This document shows, in pieces, positions 1 to 12,303 of a stretch of 64,000 nucleotides of DNA. This DNA comes from Prochilodus magdalenae (lineage: Eukaryota; Chordata; Actinopteri; Characiformes; Prochilodontidae), in contig JAMWET010000947.1 in NCBI GenBank assembly GCA_024036415.1, positions 965,001-1,029,000 of the forward strand, in the 5' to 3' direction. Numbering within the stretch: position 1 is the stretch's first letter; each line of letters starts with the position of its first letter. The position numbers were made by a program, and so were the translations under genes. Under the pieces are notes generated by a model. It was given only the letters and a program-made list of their open reading frames with translations, ran no database searches and was not told where the DNA came from.

Positions 1-537
1 ATTGGGAAAATATCAAATGGGCGTGTAGCTGTCAGGAACAGCCACCCCAGTCCACACATCAGCTTCCCTGAATGTGTTTGTGAGAAGAGGAAAATGCAAC
101 CCCTTTTGTAAGACCTGTCTAAGAGACGTGTGGGAAAATGTCCTGGGAGATTTCTCTCTGGAGCTGGGAAGGTTATGAATAGCCCTGGATTGTATGTTAA
201 TAATATTTGATTATGGATGTTATTTTTATTAAGTCATGTTTGGTGGGCAGGTAGCCTTAACATCTAACTATCTGCCCTTATTTCTACCTACATGGATGTT
301 TGGCCTGATAAAGACATCAGAGGCCAAAAGGTTAAAAGTGTGGTAAAATAAAAAAGAGTAAGGGAGCTTTAAATACTCTGTGTGAGGACATTTATGTCTG
401 AATATGTTCTATACAAAGAATTATTTGTCCAACAGATACAGAGGTATGTGTTTCAGCTCTTTGTCACTCTTATAAAGGCGCATCAAATGTGGCAGTTATG
501 GTCTTGATTAGTCTAAGCATATCGTCGCTGTCCGAAG

Positions 538-742
538 GAAAACATGTATCTCCAAAATAACAGCTTTACAGGAGAGGCCAAAAACCTCACTTCATTCTAA
601 TGGACGTCAATGGAACCAGACTTCTTTCCAAGCAGTTTTGGGTCATTTCTGTTGGTCCATTCATCATGAAATTCCCACACAGTGTAAACAGCAGTTAAAA
701 TGATGCAGAATGATTCACAAAACTGGAGATACATGGTTTTCT
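538..742. mobile_element. Short MITE-like element with 17-18 bp terminal inverted repeats
   Basis: The left end reads GGAAAACATGTATCTCCA and the right end reads TGGAGATACATGGTTTTC, which are inverted copies with one extra base. The interior has no ORF and carries the 'cacacagtgtaaacagcag' stretch that I associate with a short non-autonomous DNA repeat common in fish. No transposase is present. I cannot define a target-site duplication with confidence. The family is not named. Confidence 0.65.
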
Positions 743-2090
743 CTGGTCAGTGACAATATATTTTATTGCCCATCACCAGAAAGTCAATAACTACAACCTA
801 TTAATCCAATTTTTAGATCAGATTCCTATTAAAGGACTGGAGGAAGTTGTTTATTGCACTGCATTATGCTTAGCCGCATAGACAAAAAATACTTTTTGGG
901 TCTGCCTGCAGAGAAAGTACACTACGTCCCACAGTGTCAAACCACCATGTTATTGTCTTTTCCTGACAGCAGTGCAGAGTCCCCCTGCCTATTCCAACCC
1001 ATCAGCTCTAGGGTGATACAAAACAATAGCAGGGCTGTGTATACATCAATCAGAATGATGGATTTACCTAAATCCAAATCAATCAATAACTTCCTATAAG
1101 TAAGAATGACATAATGAAAGTTGAAGATGTGCAAAAACAATGGAAACAGAATTGACAGACTCTTTGGTGTAGCTTGATGGATAGTGTAATGATTCGATTG
1201 CCTGTAATACAATGACAGATTCCACCAAAACCAAATCAAACTTTGCTGTCCCAAAACATGCAGCTAGATAAACAGTCTGTCCCTATTTGATTGTACTCCC
1301 CTGTATTGCTGTTATGCTGACATAGGAGATAGCCCTCAGAATCTATGACATCTTGGCTCATTGGCTGTGTGATTATGTGAAGATGGATCATCATAGTTGA
1401 CAGCTCTGAACAGCTTTAGGCACAACAAACTGCACCTCAGCCTGCAGGCCCTGCTCCATAAACCTGCACTGTTAGAGACACGCTGAGGGGAAGTGCAGAG
1501 GGCTGTTTCTGTAGCTAATCTGTTTGGAACAGCGCCCATTCGTACTTGCTCCTCTGCTGGACGGAAAAGTACAGGGAGCATACTTTGCACATGCTCATGG
1601 AAAAGGCCAGATCAGTGGTGTTTGGGAAGATTTGATTTTGGAAAACGAAAGGCACATGACAGACACACACAAAGTTCTAGTGTGCAGAGAACCTCACAAG
1701 GGAGTCCAGGGTGTTCCAAAACAACCATAAAGCATGGTAAATAAAAACAGGCAAACTACAGAAATGATGTTAGTGGATGCAGCCTGGTGGGTTGTTGCTG
1801 ATTCAGTCTCGTGTTTGCTATTTACTGCATGTTTTCCCTTCTCACACTGATTACTGGTGTCCTTAAACGAAGGTCACTTGGTCTCACCAGTTCACCAGAG
1901 ACAAGACTTTATTACGAGTGGCAACAAGCATGCTGAAGTTATGCTCAAGCGTTCTAATGTTTGGAAGATGCTTTACCACAGACTGAGCCGGATTACGTTA
2001 CTGTTTCAGCATACTTGTGATTGCTTTCCACAGACCCTATTAAAATGGTACATCATGCTATAGTCAGCGTCATGCCCATATCTGATTTAT
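743..2090. other. Intergenic, no feature recognised
   Basis: All ORFs here are short and overlap on both strands. None resembles a known protein or is flanked by convincing splice sites. No long repeat is visible by eye. Confidence 0.5.
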
Positions 2091-2412
2091 GGGACGGCAC
2101 GGTGGCGCAGTGGGAGCACTATTGCTTCACAGCAAGCCTGGCCTGTGTTTGATTCCTGCCTGGAGCGTTCGGGGTTCTTTCTGTGCAGAGTTTGCATGTT
2201 CTCCCTGTGTCCTGGTGCTCTGGTTTCCTTCCACAGTCCAAAGATATGCAAAGAGGCTTATAAGAGATACTGAATAGCCTGTGTGTGTGAATGTCTGTGG
2301 ATCTACCCTGTAATAGACTGGGGGCCTGTCCAGGGTGTTTCCTGCCTTCATCCCAATGAATGCTGGGATTAGCCCGCCCCAAAAGGGAAAGTGGCACTAT
2401 GATAAAGCGTGT
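2091..2412 (+). mobile_element. tRNA-derived SINE, fish 'CACGGTGGCGCAGTGG' type
   Basis: The head starts GGGACGGCACGGTGGCGCAG. It has an A-box-like TGGCGCAGTGGG and, about 45 bases on, a B-box-like GTTTGATTCCTG, which is the spacing of an internal pol III promoter. The body ('agtttgcatgttctccctgtg', 'cagtccaaagatatgca', 'ggcctgtccagggtgtttcc') matches a repeat I know to be very common in teleost genomes. The copy is diverged and its 3' border, around 'gataaagcg', is approximate. The ORFs overlapping it are not genes. Confidence 0.75.
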
Positions 2413-5400
2413 CCTTCGACCGGACAGTATGTTGTAGTTGGGGGCGCCCTTTATGGGTAGTGTCGGGCAGGTAGCCGTGAGGCCTAGAAAAAGTGCGGTT
2501 TCCACAAGAGTCCTTTTCCCTTCACCTTTATTTACATATTTATAATATTTACAAGTACGCGCACATGTTCAGGAAAATAAACGAAAGCAATAATCTCTAC
2601 TAGATAGAGGCTTTAAATCTAATGACTGCAAAGTCATGTGGATCTAGGTCGGGTCTCTCTTGATAACAATTCTCTCGTCTCCCCAGTACCCCCAATAGCA
2701 CCACATATGAGCAGGTTGCCCCTCCCCTGGGCTAAACCATTAGTGGATTGAGGTGATACTGGAAGCTCACAACCTCAGTCTGCTCTGTCCCACCTGGTCT
2801 GTTCTCCCCTTCTCTTCTACAGAGATTGGACTCCCCCAGGTAGGTAAAGCTAAGGTGAACCCTACACTTGCCTTTTGACCCATATCCATACAGTTGAGCA
2901 GTGTACAGGTAAGTATACATAATCTTTAGGTATTCTGTGATGTGTGCAATGCCTCACATCATCACAGGCACAGAGGATGAACGAGTGAATAGTATTTTCA
3001 TGCACTGTGGTTAAAAACAGATATGTTTTATTCTGAGTATATTTTCTACATTGACTTCCACTCTTGTGTACTGAATATTACATATTATCGTAACATAAAT
3101 GTAAGTATGCTGTTATACTTCAACCCTGTTATATAATAACACCAGCTACTCGCTCTGTCCTCTACTGTTATCAAAGTAACTGAACTCCCACACTTGATAA
3201 AGTATGCTGGTTTGTTTGGGGGATTGCTGTGTCCATGCTATGATGTCAGTTCAGTCTGTGGCAGTATTAGGTCTCATGTAGCAGCACTGATATTCTGACT
3301 CCTTAATGGGCTACTCATTTAGAGGATGCAGTGTCACTCATAGCAACACTGTATGTAGCATGAAATATATCAAGGTTTTGGTACCCACAGGGTTTATCCA
3401 AAATCCCATTCTTTATTGTCTTATAGAAATGTAGCTTAGAACCAGAGCTTCTAATGCCAAATACAGAAGGATGATATGACTGTAGTGGTCTATAGCTTTG
3501 GATTGGAATTCAGTGAACAGTTTCTGAAGCGTAATACAAATCGTTGGTGGTGTTTCTATCTAATCAATGCAGTATAATAATAACAATATGATTAAACACA
3601 CAACTGATCACTGAACAAGTAGATTTATTTTAAAAATAAGATAGTATTAAAGAATTAGCCCACTGTGCAATGTAGGTACAGAAAGATATAGTTGCCAAGC
3701 AATATAAAATGCATGTATACACAGAGTACATTACAGTCTCAGCCAATCAGAATTTAGCATACCCGTGATTGTGGCCCGGTCCTACCCTCTCTGTTCAGTA
3801 ATCTAAAAGGTGAAAGAAATTTCCAAAGACAAAGGATACTGTCACAGAGGAGTCAATGCTACAGTTTATTAGTTTGGTTATGTAAGACATCTTGGAAATA
3901 CAAGACTTCACAGAGCCATTACTTTAAATAAGAGTAGACGTCTACATGAGCAACAAGCTGGGTTAGGATGCATCGTGAGACATTTGGAACACAGTGTCAG
4001 ATTGCACATGCATGAGCAGTATAGACATTCTACTGTTTCATTCGGCCTATCAAACCAGCCCAAGTCATAGTCTTATACCAACAGCACTTAGACGTCTGGA
4101 ACTGATATGATACAGGCTTTGTAGCTCCTAAACTCTGCAGTCTGAAAACATATTTTACATTTTTAAATGTGATTTTTTTAAGTGTATGTGAACTATGTGC
4201 CTTACAAAGTTCTAGACTTCTTACAGTTAGTTAACAATGATCTGTGTTTTATGTTCTGTGTTTAATGCAACCAAGTGAACCATTGAATCATTTGCAGGGC
4301 TGTCAGCAAGACATTATAAATAAATAAATATATAAATAAATAAATGTTTTTTTTAGCTTTTTGAATCAGAATGTAAGTCTAAGACAAAAAAAAATTACTT
4401 GATTGTCTCAACTCAACATTCCAGTTTGAAACAAATAAAAATAAAAAACTTTCTGCTGAAAATCTGAGGAAAAGCTTATTTCCAGGAATTCTCCCATTCC
4501 AGAACAAGCTGCTGGATGTTTTGACTCCTCACATAACGATGGTCGATGGCATGTGAGGACAGGTTGAAAATGTACTGAATCAGCACACTGTAACATAAGT
4601 TGTGTGATGTGATGAGTCATTCATCTTGTCTTTCATTAAGATTTTTCCACCCACATCCCCACCAACTCTCACTGAGCAGTACCATATTTCAGATCAGGGA
4701 TAGTCAAAATCAAATAATCCTCAGTACTGATGAGCTCCACCGTGCAGATCACGCTGCCGCCGGATGGTCTGTGGTCTGAATCTGGTGTGGGGATGCTTGA
4801 TTGGACTCCGGGTCTTGTTTTGCATTGGCTGCAGCTGGAGTGGACACTGTCTGATGCGAACGTTTGAGGGACAGTATGGAATGTGGCAGACTGCATTCCT
4901 GCTGTGCAGAAACTGACGGGGTGGCTGTTTTTACTGTCCTCACTCATTTATACTGGACACGCAGCTTTTCATGATGTCTACAGGATTACAGTCCAGCATA
5001 ACAGTCCATCGGCGGCTCCATTGTTAGTAGAGACCCTGCTGTGTCCTGCGAGGGCCTCATAGCTGTTTGTTACAGCGACATGAACATCTGACAGAGGTAA
5101 ATAACCTTCTTCTGAACTATGAAGTAGAACTTCTCTTGTTTTGGAGGATATTGTAAAAAGAACCGGATGCACAACTGTGCTGTGTAGACATAGATACTGG
5201 CCACGGTTCACTTTAATTTCTACTCTGAAGTGAACTACGCTCTGTGCTGAACGTCTACATAATCCAACATTCCCAAACAAAAAATAAACAAAAAAATAAA
5301 ACCTTAAATAATAACTTTGCATGGACTGACATCTCTATGAAACCTATACCTGTGTAAGTAAGTAAGTGCGTAAATGTGTGTGTTTACTAGGTATGTAATT

Positions 5401-5471
5401 AGCTAAAACAATAACTTTAATAAGCTTATTCTAATGTACATGTAGTAAAAACACTCATGATTCATCTTTAT
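2413..5471. other. Intergenic, mostly unrecognised; short TAAA run
   Basis: This is AT-rich single-copy-looking DNA. A TAAA microsatellite lies at about 4315-4345. The stretch 2420-2720 has a different base composition ('gggggcgccctttatgggtag', several CpGs) and could be a retroelement or LTR scrap, but I see no matching second copy. No coding potential was recognised. Confidence 0.4.
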
Positions 5472-6205
5472 ATTTACATTTACATTTAAGGCATTTAGCA
5501 GACGCTCTTATCCAGAGCAGCTTACAACCGTGCTTAGTGTTCTGTTGGATAATACTCCAGCTAGTAGGAAGTTTAGAGCCTAAAACTCACCACGAGCTCA
5601 GACACTGCCCGAACAGGGGGCCAGTGCTGGTACCTAGAGAAAGGTCATTATAAGTGCAACACAATACACATTGACAAAGGTCATTATAAGTGCAATACAA
5701 AAAGGTCATTAAATTGCCACACGATACACACACAATTTACACGTCTGCTAGAGTTCACTCACTTACGTGCTTTACGAAGAGATGGGTCTTTAGTCTGCGT
5801 TTGAAGACCGCGAGAGACTCCGCTGTTCTGACGCTCAGTGGGAGTTCATTCCACCATCTGGGAGCCAGGACAGAGAAGAGTCTGGACGCTTGTCTTCCAT
5901 GTGTCCTCAGGGATGGTGGTTCGAGACGAGCTGTACTTGAAGCACGAAGGGCTCGAGGTACAGCTCGACTCTTCACCATTGCCGTAAGGTAGGGAGGCGC
6001 TGGTCTATTCTTGGCTTTGTAGGCCAGCATCAGAGTTTTAAATCTGATGCGAGCAACGACAGGAAGCCAATGAAGGGAGCGCAGCAGTGGAGTGACATGG
6101 GTGAACTTTGGAAGGTTGAAGATGAGACGAGCTGCAGCGTTCTGAACAAGTTGCAAGGGCCTGATGGCCTGCAGAGGAAGACCAGCCAGGAGCGTGTTAT
6201 ATGAT
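5472..6205 (-). mobile_element. 5'-truncated LINE (L2/Rex1/CR1-like), 3' end
   Basis: On the minus strand the element starts abruptly near 6205 in reverse-transcriptase C-terminal coding sequence. It continues through a stop near 5755 and a 280-base 3' UTR, and ends in a TAAATG/TAAATA-type tail (seen on the + strand as 'tatttacatttacattta' at 5471-5488). The tail-adjacent 'ggcatttagcagacgctcttatccagag' is shared with the SINE at 57993-58235. Heavy 5' truncation with a simple repeated 3' tail is the usual product of target-primed reverse transcription. Confidence 0.8.
5755..6200 (-). pseudogene. LINE reverse-transcriptase C-terminal fragment
   Basis: The open frame covers the last ~145 residues of a non-LTR retrotransposon ORF2. 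It reads YNTLLAGLP, then LQLVQNAAARLIFNLPKF, SLHWLPV, RIRFKTL, and a WNELPLSVR block near the C-terminus. The order 'LLAGLP - VQNAAARL - LHWLPV - RI.FK' is diagnostic of the thumb and C-terminal region of L2, CR1 and Rex1 clade elements. The endonuclease and the catalytic palm (the Y-x-D-D motif) are missing, so it is a dead fragment. The frame itself is intact, which suggests a fairly recent insertion. Confidence 0.85.
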
Positions 6206-6581
6206 CATTCTCCAAACTTTCTTTATCATATAGAAATGTTCTGGTCACTATGCCTCTAAGACTGATATATGTAAGTGACCCCATTCTGGTTTCCTGCCCT
6301 GTAAAGCAGACTGGACTAAAACACTAGGCTAAAACAGTCACACTAGTGTGACCCAGCTGTAGGCTGAATAGTTGGTTGTATGTAAATGTGTTGCTTTTGG
6401 TGAAATCACAAAGAACAATGAATTCCAAACGGGCTGTTTTGCATCTTAATTTCCATGTATGGACGGTATGGGCTTTTTAAACTTACTAAACAATGTCTCA
6501 CTACTGCATCATACTGTTTTAATTATTCAGTTTTCTATGATTTGGGCTGTTTAAGGAATCACCAACTAAAAAGTCCCTTAG

Positions 6582-6722
6582 AGCAGTTTTCCAAATCCGG
6601 GACCCCCAGCCAGTTTTTGCTTTACACCAGCTTCCAAAACACTTGAACCAGGCTTTAGTTCAGATGTGTTGGAAGCTTGGATAGAGCAAAAATGTGGACC
6701 ATCTGGACTGGTTTTCTGCAAG
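6582..6722. mobile_element. Possible MITE remnant with weak inverted ends
   Basis: The left end 'gcagttttccaaatccggga' partly mirrors the right end 'ggaccatctggactggttttctgc'. The pattern resembles the CAGTGGTTCCC-ended MITE at 12304-12675 but is much more diverged. Confidence 0.35.
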
Positions 6723-7007
6723 TGGTCCATCAGTACATCACTTCCCAAAAGCCGTTTCTACACTGTTATGTTTATGACTGTTTATCTATCAAAGTGGAAT
6801 TTCGGTCATTTTCATTTTTCTGCATAATAAATTTATACAGATACACAGAAAGCAAGACAAAGATGAGTCGATGTGAAAATCTGAAGCGTTCAATGCCTCT
6901 AAAAGCCAGTGCTGCAAACAGAATAGGTATGAATATGTGACCTTAAGCCTGACGATACTGTTTATAGTACTGTGAGAAACTTTAGACTGAAACATATTTT
7001 AGCCATC

Positions 7008-7518
7008 ATTAACATTATATGAAATATATATAACATTATATAAAATATATATAACATTATATGAAATATATATAACACTATATAAAATATATATATATAT
7101 ATATATAACATTATATAATATATATATATATATATATAACATTATATAAAAAATAATTAACATTATATGAAATACATATAACATTATATAAAATATATAT
7201 AACATTATATAAAATATATATATAACATTATATAAAATATATATAACATTATATAATATATATATATAACATTATATAAAATATATATAACATTATATAA
7301 AATATATATAACATTATATGAAATATATATAACATTATATAAAATATATATAACACTATATGAAATATATATATAACATTATATAAAGTATATATAACAT
7401 TATATAAAATATATATAACACTATATGAAATATATATATAACATTATATAAATATATATATAACATTATATAAAAAATATATAACATTATATTAAATATA
7501 TATATAACATTATATTAG
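7008..7518. repeat. AT-rich minisatellite, ~20-23 bp unit
   Basis: About 23 tandem copies of a unit close to 'aacattatataaaatatata' run without interruption. They vary by runs of AT, by 'gaaatatata' versus 'taaaatatata', and by 'aacacta' versus 'aacatta'. The base composition is almost purely A/T. The ORF spelling repeated ILYNVIYIS is just this repeat translated. Confidence 0.95.
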
Positions 7519-8770
7519 TCTGGGAAGACGCCTGGCTGTGGATAGTAAATATATGGCCATGTTTGTTTTGTAGACATCGTGACTTCACTATCACTGTGAA
7601 GAAATCAGTGCATTTCACAGTGAATCATTTCAACAGCATTGTCTAGGGTGACATTATCACATTAACGTCTGCTTCAGGCAGCTGTGTTATCAGGTATTTC
7701 CCATTAGATAGCAGGTGTGACCTGATATGTGGTTTCTTTCACTGATAGCTGTTCTAAGGTTCCTAAAGAACTTAGCAGTTAGAAAGAACACTTGTAGAAT
7801 TTAACAACCACTATTACAACAAGACATGAGAAAGTTCATTCAAAGGTTTCTTTTGTTTTCATCTAATCTGTACACTGCAGTTGCTTCATATCATTAGCAA
7901 TATCAACAATCATACATGCATCTATAGTAACCAACACACAGGCTTCCAATCTAATGGCTGGTTTGATCATGAAAGCCCCGACTGTATGCGTAAGAGCATT
8001 AGAACAAGGAGTATGCAATATTTGCATGCAAAAAATATGTTCTCACGTTTTGCTTATCTAGATGTTCCATGGGTCATGTACAGCGGTTGTAGACAGTGTC
8101 CGTTCATCTCAGTGTTTTTCATCTCTTTGGGGCACGTGCAGACTTTAATGAACCTCACATGCCTGGCTGAGTGGTCACTAATCACACAGATGGTTGAAGA
8201 GGCTTTTGTTAACTAAGCTTTTGTTATTGAGGAGCCGCCATCATCCTGCCCTTCACTGCCATGTGAACATCCGAGCAAAACACTCCTCTGACCCCCTCCC
8301 AGTCCCCCCCGACCACCTTCCAGTCAGACGACACACCACAACCGCCTTTTAAAAATATTATGTAACATAACTTACATAAAGGCCAGAACAACCATAAAGA
8401 AATCAGGGAAGTGGAAGAATCCCAGATGCATGCATGGCTGGACATCCGCTTGTTTTTGTGTGGAGATGTTGGTGCCATTAACAACTTCTACCACTTGTTG
8501 TTGTTTCCTTTTGTGGCTATCATCAAAGAGGGCACAATACAACATTAAAGCTCGTTATAAGATGTTGAAAGGCCATTTAAAGATTCCCGGACAAAAGTCA
8601 CGTATTCCAGGAATCTGGGGAAACGGGAAGTCTCCACAGAGTCGACAATAGAGAAACACCTGGGCGTGAAATACATCATGCGCTGCATAGTAAACAGCAC
8701 AGATAACAAACGTTTCATCAAAGTTTCATCTATGCATTCAGACCTTTAAGGAAACTTGCACATTATACCA
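7519..8770. other. Intergenic, no feature recognised
   Basis: Mixed-composition DNA with only short ORFs on both strands. A CCCCTCCCAGTCCCCCCC pyrimidine tract lies near 8290. Nothing else stands out. Confidence 0.4.
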
Positions 8771-9532
8771 TGACCAGCAACTTCATTAGGTACACCTCCT
8801 TGTATCTACACTCCATTTCATCAGCTCCACTTACTCTTTAGGAGCACCTGCAGTTCTACAGTTACAGACTGTAGTCCATCTAATTCACTACATACTATGC
8901 ATCATTATTTGCACTGCAGTGATGCTGACCTGGTGCTGGTGTGTTAGTGTTGTTATGTGTTGTGCTGGTACGTGTGGATCAGACACAGCAGTGCAGCTGA
9001 AGTTTATCCACTCACTGTTCACTCTATTAGACACTCCTACCTTGTTGGTCCACCTTGTAGATGTAAAGTCAGAGAAAATAGCTCATCTGCTGCTGCAGAG
9101 TATCTGTAGTATCTCCTAGTATCTATGATGGTCATCCTCTAGTCCTTCATCAGTGGTCACAGGACGCTGACCACAGGATACTTTTGGTTGGTGGGCTATT
9201 TTTTGAAACACTCCAGCAGCACTGCTCTGCCTGCTCCACTCACACCAGCACCACACACATTAACACCCCACCACCATTTTACTGTTACTGCAGCGCTGTG
9301 AATAATCCACCACCAATATAATACCTGCTCTCTGGTGGTCCTGTGGGATTACTGACCATTTAAGAGCAGGGTAAAATTTAATAGAGTATGTACAGAATCA
9401 GATGGACTGTAGTCTGTAATTGTAGAACTACAAGGTGCACCTATATGGTAAGTAGAACCTAACCCTAACCCTAACTCTAAAATGGACAGTGAACATAGGA
9501 ACAAGTTTGTACCCAATGAAGTGGCCATTGAG
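8771..9532. mobile_element. Long foldback / MITE-like DNA element (~760 bp)
   Basis: The ends are inverted copies: 'acttcattaggtacacctcc' at the left (8780) and 'acccaatgaagtggccattg' at the right (9511). Further inverted pairs lie inside: 'acagactgtagtccatct' (8864) against 'agatggactgtagtctgt' (9400), and 'gcactgcagtgatgctgac...tggtgctggtgtgttagtg' against 'ccagcaccacacacattaacacc'. Most of the element can therefore fold on itself. No transposase is present. A related fragment is at 62708-62825. A telomere-like CCTAACCCTAACCCTAAC lies near the right end (9458-9475). Confidence 0.75.
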
Positions 9533-11292
9533 AGTAGTTTAAAAGCAGGATCAAGATTCCTATTTGCAGCAGAAGTGAATTGAGCTGAACATTTGAGATA
9601 TAGACTTCAGAATAAGTAAATCATTTTCGCAAAGCAAGCTCTGAGCCCATATCAGACAGAGAACAGGCAAGTAGCAGATTCTGGTTCTGTCCCAAATGAC
9701 GCCCTAAGCTCTGCGGCCCTTGTCTGTGCCCATACAAGGCCTATTATTCACATGCAAACATAAACCCTGAGGGTTCTGAGTTTAAAAGCATGCTTTTGGG
9801 CCAGAGTCATGTGATGTGCAGGATTAGCATCCAAGGTGGTATAAAAATATAAACTGTACTTATTTTGTTTATTCAAATGAGTTTGCTTATCTACAGTGGC
9901 TCAGTGCAGGCCCTCAGGACTAATTAAATGCATAAGCAAAATGTTAACTCACATCGGAACATTTTCTTCCCTACAATGTAGGTCACACAGCTGTATCCAA
10001 AACAATCCACACATCCTTCTCTGCATCACTAAGAATTATGGCTGAGTGACCGCTGCTGAATCCGCATAGGAGCACTTCTCACCAAAGGCTTCATTAAGGT
10101 CTGCTTGTGGTGCACATGAGTTTCACTGGTGTGCACCGGGTCAGTGTAGTGAGATTATGTAGACTTGTGATGATGTGGTGACTTTATCCTGTATTAATTA
10201 CTCAGAGGGCCATGACTTTCACCTGCACCTGTGTCAACAATGCAGCATAAGCAGGAGTATCCCACACGTCTGATTCTCAGCCCTCTGAGACAGCTTCAGT
10301 GTTTATACCTCACTGCATTGTTTGGCTATCATGGAGAAACATCAGAAGACTGAAGACTGTCCAAGGTCCTGGAAGGAAAGAGAAAATCTAAATTCTCACT
10401 TTATACTGCAGGTCTGAACAGCTTTATATTTGAATAGAATGTTCACTGAAGATTATTCAACCATACTTGTTCAATATCAAGTATTCAGGACATCCAATTA
10501 AACTCATTTCAGTTTCTTTTTTTTTTTTGTGACTCCAAAGTCAAAAAATGCCAGGATCCCAAACATATATAAACACAAAATGTATGTGTATAATTCTACA
10601 TAGCATAGTTAATAAGTTCTTACTTCCTCAAATGTCACTTCACAACCACAAAAGGCAGGCCAGGGCATTGCATCATACAAAAGACTCTATATTTGACCTT
10701 CACAGTGTGGCGCCAAGGTCAGCAACCCAGTGATTAGGTTAGGTGGTATAACCTCAGAAACAACATGGAAATGTTGTTATTAGAATGGTTATTTATCTGA
10801 AAATATGTAAGTATAAACATTCAGTAACAAAGTAGGTGCCTTAAAAACCCAGGTAAAGTCAGCTTTAATAACTGAAACAGGCAATTAAAAGCTTTAATAG
10901 CACTAACTTTATTAAAGATATACTAAGTCTTTTTAAAATGCAAATAGATACATTTACCGTTTCTATTGTTTTTCAACAAGCTCCTGTTAAAAAACAAGGT
11001 TCTAGATGACAATTGAACAAAAGGGCTGCAGTCGTGGAGTTATTAAGGGTTCAAACCAGTGGCTTTATTAATATTACCATTACATCAAGTAAATCTTGTA
11101 ATTTCAATATATTACAGTTTCTTGTACATAGCCTGGTAGGCGTACACGCGTCTAGAAATAACATCCTGTGGTTTTTAGTCTCTCCACATACATATACTGA
11201 GTAACCACAGCTAGAAGTATTTCACTCCTTCGTTCAGAGTCTTTCAGTTGGCATTATCCACAATGGACTCAATCAAACACATGAACACTGTG
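9533..11292. other. Intergenic, no feature recognised
   Basis: Single-copy-looking sequence with short ORFs and a poly-T tract at about 10517-10530. No repeat family or coding signal was recognised. Confidence 0.4.
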
Positions 11293-11449
11293 AAGTCAGT
11301 GATTAATGGAAACTGATTAGGCCCTATTATAATGTTTACTCAACGTATATGTAATGGCTGTACATCTGCATATTTTATTATTGATATTTGTATTGTAATA
11401 TTATTTTTTTCGGAGAGATAATAAACACTTCCTGCCTCCAGCAAACAGC
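11293..11449. repeat. Dispersed 157-bp block, copy 1
   Basis: The stretch from 'aagtcagtgattaatggaaa' to 'cctccagcaaacagc' recurs at 12452-12608 with the same length and roughly 90-95% identity by eye. The surrounding sequence is unrelated, so both borders are sharp. No inverted ends or ORF were seen. Confidence 0.9.
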
Positions 11450-12303
11450 ATTAAATTGAATTTTCAAGTGCCTAAACATTTGCACAGCACAGAAACAACT
11501 GAGGTTCTTCTACTGCAGTACTTCAGAAAACCCTGGCAAGTGTTATTTGTGTCATTGTAGTTAGCAAAACCTCTGCCTGTTTATTCTTTCTCAGTTAAAA
11601 ATATGAAAATGAAGTAATGGAAGTTATGCCAGCTATTATGCCAGAACAACAAATTACCCCTGTAAAAATAAAATAAGTAAAGACTACTAGAATCACACAG
11701 TCACACAGGCCATGTACAATACTGTGACCTAATTATCCAAGTTGGGAATACAGAAAACCTGCGTCCTGCCACACTGTGCAGTCAGTGATCTCAGTGCTAG
11801 AAAAAACCATGCACAAACCTGCACACTGACACTTTAGTAAACTCCCTCTAGCCCAAAAAGCTCACTGCACTGGCCTGCCCTCACCTAAGTACACATACCT
11901 GACACCTGACGGATGGATTCAGAATGCTTTAGAACATATTTAAGGTGTTTAAAGACGCAGCTGTCACAGAAACTATGAAAATCCTTTAGATCCCATTGCA
12001 CCAGCCCTTCCAAGAGCTGCATATACAAGCTAGACTACAATGTGGTTCATTTTTTACAATATCAAAACTTAATAAAAATTCTCACTGCTGTAACACAACC
12101 TTATCAGATGAAAAGGACTCTTTTTAATCTTTAAGGAATGTTAAATTAACAAGGTGTTATTCTCAGTGCAGGCTTATTCTGTTATTAAACGGAAATTTGA
12201 CTGATTAAAAGAAAAATCTGAATAATTCACTCGCTGCGATGTAAGCAAAGCTCGGTTCTAGAGAGGCTTTACAGCGATAGTGATATGAACCAGGCATCTG
12301 GGG

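Noticed and set aside
1336..2505. Overlapping ORFs on both strands near 1.3-2.5 kb
   Set aside because: No recognisable domain; the ones after 2091 lie in a SINE.
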